Source of the DNA: Myxococcales bacterium UBA1238
GTDB taxonomy: Bacteria; Myxococcota_A; Bradymonadia; UBA7976; UBA1532
Assembly (NCBI GenBank): GCA_002309015.1
Contig: DBWM01000007.1
Location: forward strand, 8,622 to 15,443
Reading direction: 5' to 3'
Length of the DNA stretch: 6,822 bases
Program-made: the position numbers and the translations under genes
The notes under the pieces: generated by a model
Told to the model about the DNA's origin: nothing
Seen by the model: the letters and a program-made list of their open reading frames with translations, nothing else
Database searches by the model: none
Shown: positions 1-6,322 of the stretch, one piece after another
Numbering within the stretch: position 1 is the stretch's first letter
Layout: each line of letters starts with the position of its first letter

Positions 1-12
1 GGCAAAAGCGAC

Positions 13-27
13 CCTGGACGCTCCAGG
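13..27 (-). terminator. Possible terminator hairpin after atpE
   Basis: A perfect 6-bp inverted repeat (CCTGGA and TCCAGG, 3-base loop) lies about 50 bases beyond the atpE stop. On the minus strand it is followed by GTCGCTTTTG, so the T-tract is short and displaced from the stem. The placement at the end of the atp cluster fits an intrinsic terminator, but the weak U-tract means termination could be partial, and further atp genes could lie beyond the left edge. Confidence 0.35.
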
Positions 28-76
28 CCTGTTTTCTACGGTTTGGAAGAAAGGATTGTGCGTTTGAGGGCGGGGA

Positions 77-400
77 TCACATCTTCCCGGTGAGCGAGAA
101 GGCGATGATGAGGCCGTAAATGACGAGGGATTCGATCAGGGCGAGACAGAGGATCATGGGCGTAAAGATTTGCTTTTGAGCGCCCGGATTGCGCGCGATG
201 CCCTCGAGGGCGGTGGCGGCGGTCTTCCCTTGTGCCAGAGTGCCCGCAAAGACGCAGCAGGAGATCGTGAGCGCAGCTGCAAGACCGATCACCGCCCTGG
301 ACGACAAACCGGTATCGGCAGCAGCAGCCGCATCCTGAGCCATCGCCGGCAGGGCGACCAGAGACAGGGCGATCGAAGAAAAGATGGATGTGATTTTCAT
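77..400 (-). CDS. atpE: ATP synthase F0 subunit c, with N-terminal signal peptide
   Basis: This is the rotor-ring subunit of F-type ATP synthase. The protein is 107 residues, longer than the usual 70-90 because of an N-terminal signal-like segment: Lys2, a hydrophobic core at 6-18, and an AMA cleavage motif at 19-21, leaving a mature chain of about 86 residues. Two transmembrane helices follow (about 35-57 and 78-103), joined by the polar loop ARNP (69-72), which matches the family RQP/RNP loop that contacts F1. The ion-binding carboxylate is Glu90 in LIESLVIYG, with Gln57, Ser91 and Tyr95 around it. Helix 1 has Cys48-Cys49 where the family normally has small glycine/alanine residues. The start is an ATG preceded at 6-base spacing by AGGGGAG (407-413). 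The gene is last in the gyrA-atp cluster, 40 bases after atpB. Family assignment is secure; signal-peptide cleavage is inferred. Confidence 0.97.
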   Translation of the reverse strand: MKITSIFSSIALSLVALPAMAQDAAAAADTGLSSRAVIGLAAALTISCCVFAGTLAQGKTAATALEGIARNPGAQKQIFTPMILCLALIESLVIYGLIIAFSLTGKM

Positions 401-406
401 GGCAAA

Positions 407-426
407 CTCCCCTGGGGACTGTCCCC
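407..426 (-). promoter_or_regulatory. atpE ribosome binding site with two alternative small hairpins
   Basis: On the minus strand the order is GGGGA (426-422), CAG, TCCCC (418-414), A, GGGGAG (412-407), then six bases and the atpE ATG. The central TCCCC can pair with the upstream GGGGA (5 bp, CAG loop) or with the Shine-Dalgarno GGGGA (4 bp, 3-base loop). The upstream pairing is slightly longer and would leave the ribosome binding site free. That would suit a subunit needed in many copies per complex, but whether it is a real switch is inference. Confidence 0.4.
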
Positions 427-440
427 GAAAAAACGAAACC

Positions 441-1244
441 TTAATGCGTTGCAGCGCGATCTTCCGCCGGCGATTCCTCTTCGGACTCCTCTTCGTCCTC
501 GATGGCCATGGCGATATAGACCGTGCTGAGCAAACAAAACACCATCGTCTGCACCAGGCAGACGATCACGCCGAGCAGCATGACGGGGATCGGCACCAGA
601 ATGGGCACCAGTCCCAAAAAGATGGTCAGCACCACGTGATCGCCCACCATGTTGCCCATCAGACGGAGCGCGAGGCTCATCGGGCGCGCCAGATGGCTGA
701 TGATCTCGATCACGAAGAGCAGCGGCGCAAGCCACCAGACGGGCCCCATCAGATGTTTGATGTAAGCCCAGCCGTGCGCCTTTAAGCCGTAAATATGGGT
801 CGCAAAGAACACGATGAGGCCGGCGGCGACCGTCGTCTCGAGCACGTCGGTGGGCGGCAGAAAGCCCGGAATCAGCCCCGCCAGGTTTGAAAACAAAATG
901 AAGAAGCCGAGCCCCGCGATGAGCGGCAGAAAATGGCGCGCAGCCTTTCGGCCCATCACGCCCGACATCATGTCGAGGAAATAGCCCGCAATCCCCTCAA
1001 CGAGCGCCCGCACGCTGAACCGCGAAGAAGGCACCAGCGCCTGATCGCCCAGCGCCGACATCTTCCGCCGGTAGAGCACGCCCAAAACCACCAGCACGAG
1101 CAGAATAAACAGGGTCATCCACACATGCGCCAGGCTGTGCGTCGGCGTGCCCATCAAGAGACCGTCGCCCAGTTTGTGCGAAAGCAGCTGCTCAAAACTC
1201 CGCAGCCCCGGAAGCAGGTGAAACCAGGTTTCGTGCTCACCCAT
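441..1244 (-). CDS. atpB: ATP synthase F0 subunit a
   Basis: This is the stator channel subunit that carries ions to and from the c-ring. The protein is 267 residues, hydrophobic, with about five to six membrane segments. Diagnostic motifs are FSNLAGLIPGF in the middle, SLALRLMGNMVGDH with the essential arginine at Arg194 (Escherichia coli Arg210), and LVQTMVFCLLSTVYIAMA near the end with the conserved Gln232. The residue matching E. coli Glu219 is His203. The C-terminus carries an acidic run, EDEEESEEE, after the last helix. I chose ATG at 1244 because GGAGGGAG (1251-1258) sits 6 bases upstream; an in-frame TTG at 1262 would lie above that ribosome binding site and lacks its own. The start overlaps the atpI stop by 8 bases, which suggests translational coupling. 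Identification is secure. Confidence 0.97.
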   Translation of the reverse strand: MGEHETWFHLLPGLRSFEQLLSHKLGDGLLMGTPTHSLAHVWMTLFILLVLVVLGVLYRRKMSALGDQALVPSSRFSVRALVEGIAGYFLDMMSGVMGRKAARHFLPLIAGLGFFILFSNLAGLIPGFLPPTDVLETTVAAGLIVFFATHIYGLKAHGWAYIKHLMGPVWWLAPLLFVIEIISHLARPMSLALRLMGNMVGDHVVLTIFLGLVPILVPIPVMLLGVIVCLVQTMVFCLLSTVYIAMAIEDEEESEEESPAEDRAATH

Positions 1245-1608
1245 GATGCTCTCCCTCCGCAACTTTCTGAGGCCAAAGCGAGGCCAGCAAAATCGCCATC
1301 ACCGAAACCGAGAACCCCGAAAGCAGCCCCACAACGGAGCTCCGCAATAAAAAGAGCGCGCAGGCGATCGCCCCCACCAGGGCCGCAAACTTGAGCGCCC
1401 AAAAGATCGCCGCCCGCTTCACCGAGCCCGATTCAAACAGCCTCCCGATGCGCCCCAGGGCGTAAAGGTTGGCCAGGCTCAAAGCCCACCCCAGACCGTA
1501 AGCCAGCATCAGGTCGCGATCTTTGAAGAAGGCGCAAACCCCGAACCCTAAAACGCCCAGAACCGCTGCGATCCGCAACGCCAGGCCCAAAATGGCAGGC
1601 CCAATCAC
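1237..1608 (-). CDS. atpI: ATP synthase subunit I-like small membrane protein
   Basis: This 123-residue protein has four predicted membrane segments (about 5-28, 32-51, 65-88 and 91-112). Short charged turns separate them, and the C-terminal tail is hydrophilic. Size, four-helix layout, the GWALSLANLYAL segment after helix 1 and the position just before atpB match the ATP-synthase I family. Those proteins have been linked to c-ring assembly in other bacteria, and the sequence is poorly conserved across phyla. The start is GTG, its first bases shared with the TGA stop of the upstream gene (GTGA), with GAGG 7 bases upstream. The last eight bases overlap the atpB start. The assignment rests mainly on topology and position, so the family name is likely rather than certain. 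Confidence 0.8.
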   Translation of the reverse strand: MIGPAILGLALRIAAVLGVLGFGVCAFFKDRDLMLAYGLGWALSLANLYALGRIGRLFESGSVKRAAIFWALKFAALVGAIACALFLLRSSVVGLLSGFSVSVMAILLASLWPQKVAEGEHHG

Positions 1609-1904
1609 GGCTCAGCCTCATCTGCGTCTTTGGAAGAATGGGAGGCGTCATCCGGAGTGGATGGAGATGCGGGTTCGTTTAAAACGCGCCGGGTCGCCCG
1701 ATAGAGCGAACGCCCTGCGGCGGCCACCCCGAGCAGCGTGCCCGAAAGCAGCCCCCAGGGTTCAAACGCAAACTTCTGTTCCAAAAAGTGACCGATCCAG
1801 GCACCCAAAGCGATCGAAAGGCCGATCTCAAGCCCCAGGCTCGACATGCGCCAGGCGTTCCATTGCTCGCGCATCCTGATCTCCCGGGGCGAACCGGCGC
1901 TCAC
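1605..1904 (-). CDS. atpZ: AtpZ-type protein (F0F1-ATPase gene 1 family)
   Basis: This 99-residue protein has two membrane helices (about 22-42 and 49-66). The intervening FLEQKFAFEPW and the second-helix pattern LLGVAAAGRSLYRATRR closely follow the AtpZ / ATPase_gene1 family (compare its usual LD.KFGT.PW and GLLLGVAAGF..LYR). Relatives sit at the head of atp operons; a role in divalent-cation uptake or assembly has been proposed. The tail (76-99) is Ser/Asp-rich and hydrophilic. The longest start is GTG at 1904, sharing GTGA with the gyrA stop, with GGAG 10 bases upstream. An internal ATG at 1874 (residue 11) has GGGAG at the 6-base spacing used by atpE, atpB and the HD-GYP gene, and is at least as likely; it would give 89 residues and a 26-base gap after gyrA. 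Confidence 0.85.
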   Translation of the reverse strand: MSAGSPREIRMREQWNAWRMSSLGLEIGLSIALGAWIGHFLEQKFAFEPWGLLSGTLLGVAAAGRSLYRATRRVLNEPASPSTPDDASHSSKDADEAEP

Positions 1905-4564
1905 GGCTGATCCGCTCCGTCGTCATCGTCGACATCGGCGTCGTCGGCATCGGCGTCATCGTCACCCACGGCGTCTTCATCCTCACCCGCATCGCGGCGC
2001 ATGAGCTCCGCCTCCGCCAGCGCCTGCACTTTGAGCGCCGCATCGGGATCCGCCAGCCTGCGCACGGAATTCATGACTTCAGAACCCGGCTCGCCCACGA
2101 CGCCCTCCAAATCCGTCGGATCGTCCTCATCGGAGCCCGGAACGTAGCGCGCCACGCTCTGCACATGCTCGCCTTCACCCACGTTGATGAGCCGCACGCC
2201 CTGAGCGACGCGGTTTGTACTGCGCACCTCGGAGACGCGACCGCGGATGATCGTGCCCTTGTCGGTGACCATCAGGTACTGATCGTCTTCGGAATCGACG
2301 CGCACCATGCCCACGACGTCGCCGTTGCGCTCGTTGACCACGATGTTGGTGACGCCTTTGGCGCCCCTGCGGGTTAAGCGGTATTGCGATGCGAGGGTCC
2401 GCTTGCCGTAGCCGTTGGCGCAGACCGTGAACAACTGCGCCTGCTCCAGCTCTTCGGGCTCCACTGTGACGCAGCTGACCACCTGATCGTCGTCGGCCAC
2501 ATCCATGCCCTTTACGCCTGCGGCGGATCGCCCCATGGAACGCACGTCGTTTTCATCAAAATGCGCGGCCATGCCTTTGGCGGTGGCGAGCACGATCTGG
2601 CTGTTTCCCGAAGTGAGGCGCACGGCTATGAGGCTGTCGCCTTCGCGCAGCAGCATCGCGATGATCCCCGAAGGCCGGATGCTGGAATAAGCCATGATGT
2701 CGGTCTTCTTGACGACGCCGTTCTTGGTCACGAAGAGCAGGTATTGCCCCTCCACGAACTCCGGCACCGCGAGCACCATGGCGAGCTTTTCGCCGCTCTC
2801 AAAGTTGAGCAGGTTGATGATCGGCTTGCCGCGCGCGGTCCGGCTGCCCTCGGGCAATGCGAACACGCGCTGAGAGAAGGCGCGGCCCTTGTTGGTAAAG
2901 AAGAGCATATGGGCGTGGCTTGAGGAGACAAACAGATGCTCCACAAAATCGTCGTCCTTGGTCGACATGCCCACTTTGCCGCGTCCGCCTCTGCGCTGCG
3001 CCTGATATTCGCGCACCGGCACGCGCTTGATGTAGCCCTCGTGGCTGACCGTCACCACCATGTCTTCCATGGGGATCAGATCTTCGTCGCACATATCGAT
3101 CGCCGCGCCCATGATTTGCGTGCGCCGGGGATCGTTGAATTCGGCTTTGACCGCGAGCAGCTCTTCCTTGATCAGGTTCAGCAGCAGCTGCTCGTCGCCC
3201 AGAATCGCCTCCAGACGCGCGATCTCGGAACGCACCTGCGCCAACTCGTCCAAAACCTTCTCGCGCTCCATGCCCGTCAGGCGTGACAGGCGCATATCGA
3301 GGATGGCCTGGGACTGCACCTCGCTCAGCCCGAAGCGCTCGCACAGAGTCTCGCGCGCTTCGTCCACCGTCTTGCTGCTGCGGATGATCGAGATCACCTC
3401 GTCGAGATGATCCAGCGCGATGCGGAAGCCTTCCAGAATATGTTCGCGCTCGCGCAGTTTCTTTAATTCAAAGCGGCAGCGGCGCAGCGTCACGTCTTTG
3501 CGGTGATCCACAAACGCCAGAAGCATCTCTTTGAGCGAGAGCGTGCGCGGTTCCCCGTGAACGATCGCCACCATGTTCAGGCCGAAGCTGCTTTGAAGCG
3601 GCGTCAGCTTAAACAGATGGTTCAGAATCACCTGCCCCTGCACGTCGCGGCGGAGTTCGATCACGATGCGCATCCCGTGGCGGTCGCTCTCATCGCGGAG
3701 TTCCGAGATCCCTTCCACCTTTTTGTCGTGCACGAGCTCGGCGATCTTCTCGATCAGCTTCGCCTTGTTCACCTGATACGGGAGTTCGGTGATGATGATC
3801 CGCTCGTGGTTGCTCTGGGTTTCGACTTCAGCCACCGCGCGGATCGAGATGGTGCCGCGCCCCGTCGAATAGGCCTCCTTGATCCCAGCGTTGCCGTAAA
3901 TAATGCCGCCCGTAGGGAAATCAGGCCCCGGGATGTAGCGCATCAATTCCGCAAGCGTGAGATCGGGGTTGTCGATGAGGGCCACGCTCGCGTCGATGGA
4001 TTCGCCCAGATTGTGCGGAGGGATGTTGGTCGCCATGCCCACCGCGATGCCCTGCGTGCCGTTGACCAGCAGATTGGGGATGCGGGTCGGCAAAACCGTA
4101 GGCTCAACCATCGATTCATCGTAAGTCGGCGCAAAATCGACGGTATCTTTATCGAGATCGGCGAGCAGCCATTGCGTGATCTTGGCCATCCGCACTTCGG
4201 TGTAACGCATGGCCGCCGGGGGATCGCCGTCTACGGAACCAAAGTTCCCCTGACCATCCACCAGCATGTATCGAAGCGAGAAATCCTGCGCCATGCGCGC
4301 GAGCGTCTCGTAAACCGCAGCATCGCCGTGCGGGTGATATTTACCGATGCAGTCGCCCACGATGCGCGCGGATTTTTTAAAGGCGCTGTTCCACGTATTT
4401 TTGAGTTCATGCATGGTAAACAGCACGCGCCGCTGCACAGGTTTCAGACCATCGCGCACATCAGGGAGGGCCCGTCCGATGATCACCGACATCGCGTAAG
4501 CGAGCATCGCCTCGCGCATCTCGTCTACGATGTTCCTCGGAATGGGTCGTTTATCGCCGTCCAT
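1901..4564 (-). CDS. gyrA: DNA gyrase subunit A
   Basis: This is the breakage-reunion subunit of gyrase, which introduces negative supercoils together with GyrB. The protein is 887 residues, close to the family norm. The N-terminal winged-helix region carries ALPDVRDGLKPVQRRVLF (from about residue 32) and KYHPHGDAAVYETLARMAQ (from 75). The catalytic tyrosine is Tyr121 in AAMRYTEVR. The C-terminal pinwheel starts with the GyrA box QRRGGRG at 523-529, which separates gyrase from topoisomerase IV. The last 30 residues are an Asp/Glu-rich tail. The quinolone-region positions equivalent to E. coli Ser83 and Asp87 are Ala82 and Glu86. I chose ATG at 4564 because AGG lies 7 bases upstream and the predicted transcript begins only about 24 bases before it. 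An in-frame ATG at 4579 would lack a ribosome binding site. The stop overlaps the longest atpZ start by 4 bases, which is an unusual neighbour for gyrA. Confidence 0.98.
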   Translation of the reverse strand: MDGDKRPIPRNIVDEMREAMLAYAMSVIIGRALPDVRDGLKPVQRRVLFTMHELKNTWNSAFKKSARIVGDCIGKYHPHGDAAVYETLARMAQDFSLRYMLVDGQGNFGSVDGDPPAAMRYTEVRMAKITQWLLADLDKDTVDFAPTYDESMVEPTVLPTRIPNLLVNGTQGIAVGMATNIPPHNLGESIDASVALIDNPDLTLAELMRYIPGPDFPTGGIIYGNAGIKEAYSTGRGTISIRAVAEVETQSNHERIIITELPYQVNKAKLIEKIAELVHDKKVEGISELRDESDRHGMRIVIELRRDVQGQVILNHLFKLTPLQSSFGLNMVAIVHGEPRTLSLKEMLLAFVDHRKDVTLRRCRFELKKLREREHILEGFRIALDHLDEVISIIRSSKTVDEARETLCERFGLSEVQSQAILDMRLSRLTGMEREKVLDELAQVRSEIARLEAILGDEQLLLNLIKEELLAVKAEFNDPRRTQIMGAAIDMCDEDLIPMEDMVVTVSHEGYIKRVPVREYQAQRRGGRGKVGMSTKDDDFVEHLFVSSSHAHMLFFTNKGRAFSQRVFALPEGSRTARGKPIINLLNFESGEKLAMVLAVPEFVEGQYLLFVTKNGVVKKTDIMAYSSIRPSGIIAMLLREGDSLIAVRLTSGNSQIVLATAKGMAAHFDENDVRSMGRSAAGVKGMDVADDDQVVSCVTVEPEELEQAQLFTVCANGYGKRTLASQYRLTRRGAKGVTNIVVNERNGDVVGMVRVDSEDDQYLMVTDKGTIIRGRVSEVRSTNRVAQGVRLINVGEGEHVQSVARYVPGSDEDDPTDLEGVVGEPGSEVMNSVRRLADPDAALKVQALAEAELMRRDAGEDEDAVGDDDADADDADVDDDDGADQP

Positions 4565-4594
4565 AGTTCTGCCTAACATCCAAAAAATCGCAGC

Positions 4595-4623
4595 GTTTTA
4601 AGCCATATATGCCCAAAAGTCAA
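4595..4623 (-). promoter_or_regulatory. Sigma-70-like promoter for gyrA and the atp genes
   Basis: On the minus strand, TTGACT (4623-4618, five of six consensus bases) is separated by exactly 17 bases from TAAAAC (4600-4595, four of six). The expected transcript start is near 4588, about 24 bases before the chosen gyrA ATG. It is the best promoter match in the 152-base gap after the HD-GYP gene. It would drive gyrA and, by close linkage, the four downstream F0 genes. Confidence 0.55.
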
Positions 4624-4659
4624 CGCAGCATCGGCCATCAGGAACAGCTCCGCCCTCCA

Positions 4660-4677
4660 TGCAATTGCAGCATTGCA
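4660..4677 (-). repeat. Inverted repeat in the gap between HD-GYP gene and gyrA
   Basis: TGCAAT and ATTGCA form a perfect 6-bp stem around a 6-base loop. The left arm also forms part of a 10-bp palindrome, TGCAATTGCA, at 4660-4669. It lies about 40 bases beyond the HD-GYP stop and about 37 bases upstream of the predicted gyrA -35 element. There is no T-tract, so it is not a convincing terminator. A protein-binding site is possible but unproven. Confidence 0.3.
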
Positions 4678-4716
4678 CCCTCATTTCCGAAGCCGTGATC
4701 CCGGATTGCTGCTGCG

Positions 4717-6207
4717 TCAGGCGGGTACGTCGAGGCCGGCTTCGATGCGCTTTTTGCGCCAGTCTTCGATGGCCAGAAGGAATGCGGCCACAATATGGGG
4801 ATCGTACTGCGTGCCCGAGCAGGCTTTGAGTTCTTCGACAGCAAAGGCGTGAGGCAGGGCTTTGCGGTAAGCGCGGTGGGAGGTCATCGCGTCGTAGCTG
4901 TCGGCCACGGCCATGATGCGGGCCATCAGAGGGATTTCTTTGCCTTTTAATCCCCTCGGGTAGCCCGTCCCGTCGTAGTTTTCGTGATGTCCGCCGATGG
5001 CGGGGAGCAGCGCCTTAAAGGTGGGGATCGCGCCCAGGAGTTCTTCGCCGTAAACGGGATGGAGCCTGAAGCGGCGGACTTCGTCGGGGGTTAAGCCCGT
5101 CGGCTTGTTGAGTTCGTCGGAGCGAATGGTGAGCTTGCCGATGTCGTGCAGGCGGCCGGCCTGGTAGATGAGCTCGGTTTCGTGAGGCGGCAACCCCAGG
5201 CGTTCGGCGGTCAGGCGGGCGTAAAGGGCGACGCGCTCCGAATGGCCGGCGGTGTAGGGATCCTTCTCTTCCAAAGCGGTGACGAGCGCTTCGATGGTAT
5301 GCCGAAAGCTCCGTTCGAGCGCTTCAAAGAGCTGCGCAGACTGCACGGCTGCAGAGGCGCGATCGGCGATGATGGTGAGCAGTTTGCGGTCGCGTTCCCA
5401 AAAATTGCGCTGCGTGCTCGAAGCGATGAGCACGCCAAAATGCTCTTCCTGCTGAAACAGGGGCACGATGACGACCGACAGCAGGCGTTTCGTGCGCTCG
5501 TTTTGCTCGATGTAATGCGGCAAATGGGCTTCGTCCACCACCACAGCCGTGGTGAGCGCCAGAGTTTCCTCGGTCAGATCCTCTTCGGTGAGCGGATCCC
5601 CCAGGTTGACGCCGTCCCACATGATCTCGTTTCGGGGAAACAGGATCACATGGACGCCCGTCGCCCGCGTCTGCTCCTGCACGGTTTCCGCAATCAGCCG
5701 CAGATTGGGCAGGAGTTCGAGGCTTGTGCTCATGCGGGACGCGAGCTGATAGAGCGAAAGCGCCGCCCGCAACTCAATATTTTCACTTCGCAGCCGCTGT
5801 TGCGTGAGTCCCCTGCGCACAGCGAGCATCACATCCTGGATCTTGAACGGCTTTTGCAGGTAATCGAAGGCCCCCAGCTTCATCGCCTGCGTCGCAGTCT
5901 CCACGCTCGGGTAAGCCGTCATGATCAGCGCTACCGTAAACGGATGGGATTCCTTGAGTTCGCGCAGCAGATCGAGGCCGCTCATTTCGGGCAGACAAAG
6001 CCCGCTCAGCACCAGATCGATCCTTTCGCGCTGCATCAAAGCGAGCGCCGATCGCGCGTCGTCAACGGTCCAAACCTTGTAGCCTTCCTGCGAAAGAAAA
6101 TCCGTCAAAACCGCCCGGGTGACCTGTTCGTCGTCAACCACAAGCACCGAGGGCACCTGCGACCGTGCAGTCCACGCTTCGTCCCCTCGTTCGGATGCAT
6201 CACCCAT
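4717..6207 (-). CDS. Receiver-GAF-HD-GYP protein, predicted cyclic di-GMP phosphodiesterase
   Basis: This 496-residue cytoplasmic regulator resembles the RpfG class with an extra middle domain. Residues about 20-135 form a receiver domain with the acidic pair Asp25-Asp26, Thr97 and Lys119. The phosphoacceptor position is Gly69 (VLSGLCLP), so classical phosphorylation is not expected. A helical linker and a GAF-like region span about 140-295, ending in a segment predicted to form a coiled coil. The HD-GYP domain spans about 300-485 and keeps the expected metal and catalytic residues: His322, HDIGK at 354-358, His383 (LHP), HHEN at 407-410, DGTGYP at 412-417 and Asp436 (VAD). It should therefore hydrolyse cyclic di-GMP. 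ATG at 6207 is chosen because GAGGGAG (6214-6220) sits 6 bases upstream; TTG at 6222 has no such site. The specific signal it senses cannot be told from sequence. Confidence 0.93.
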   Translation of the reverse strand: MGDASERGDEAWTARSQVPSVLVVDDEQVTRAVLTDFLSQEGYKVWTVDDARSALALMQRERIDLVLSGLCLPEMSGLDLLRELKESHPFTVALIMTAYPSVETATQAMKLGAFDYLQKPFKIQDVMLAVRRGLTQQRLRSENIELRAALSLYQLASRMSTSLELLPNLRLIAETVQEQTRATGVHVILFPRNEIMWDGVNLGDPLTEEDLTEETLALTTAVVVDEAHLPHYIEQNERTKRLLSVVIVPLFQQEEHFGVLIASSTQRNFWERDRKLLTIIADRASAAVQSAQLFEALERSFRHTIEALVTALEEKDPYTAGHSERVALYARLTAERLGLPPHETELIYQAGRLHDIGKLTIRSDELNKPTGLTPDEVRRFRLHPVYGEELLGAIPTFKALLPAIGGHHENYDGTGYPRGLKGKEIPLMARIMAVADSYDAMTSHRAYRKALPHAFAVEELKACSGTQYDPHIVAAFLLAIEDWRKKRIEAGLDVPA

Positions 6208-6233
6208 GCATTGCTCCCTCAAGCATTCGCCCT

Positions 6234-6239
6234 ATCATA
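6234..6239 (-). promoter_or_regulatory. Possible -10 element for the HD-GYP gene
   Basis: TATGAT on the minus strand matches five of six bases of the sigma-70 -10 consensus and lies 26 bases before the chosen start codon. No good -35 hexamer is found at 16-18 bases upstream, so this would need an activator or another sigma factor, or may be chance. Confidence 0.3.
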
Positions 6240-6322
6240 AACGCTTCGCTTCAAAAAGGCGCGCAAACTCGAAAGCGGTCAGATAAAAAATCCGCCGGCA
6301 GGAATCGGGAAGCGATTTGCAG

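Noticed and set aside
3503..4576. Long plus-strand open frame opposite gyrA
   Set aside because: It lies entirely antisense to a secure gyrA, is rich in His and Arg as expected from reverse reading of a GC-rich gene, and shows no family motifs.
4565..4579. Upstream ATG of gyrA adding five residues
   Set aside because: No ribosome binding site precedes it, and the predicted transcript would start only about nine bases before it.
5146..6240. Long plus-strand open frame opposite the HD-GYP gene
   Set aside because: It is antisense to a gene with complete HD-GYP motifs and has no recognisable domain or ribosome binding site.
6283..6303. Terminator for a leftward transcript (GC-rich bases followed by a T run on the minus strand)
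   Set aside because: The GC part, CCTGCCGGCGGA, cannot form a proper stem with an allowed loop; the only pairings leave almost no loop or three base pairs.
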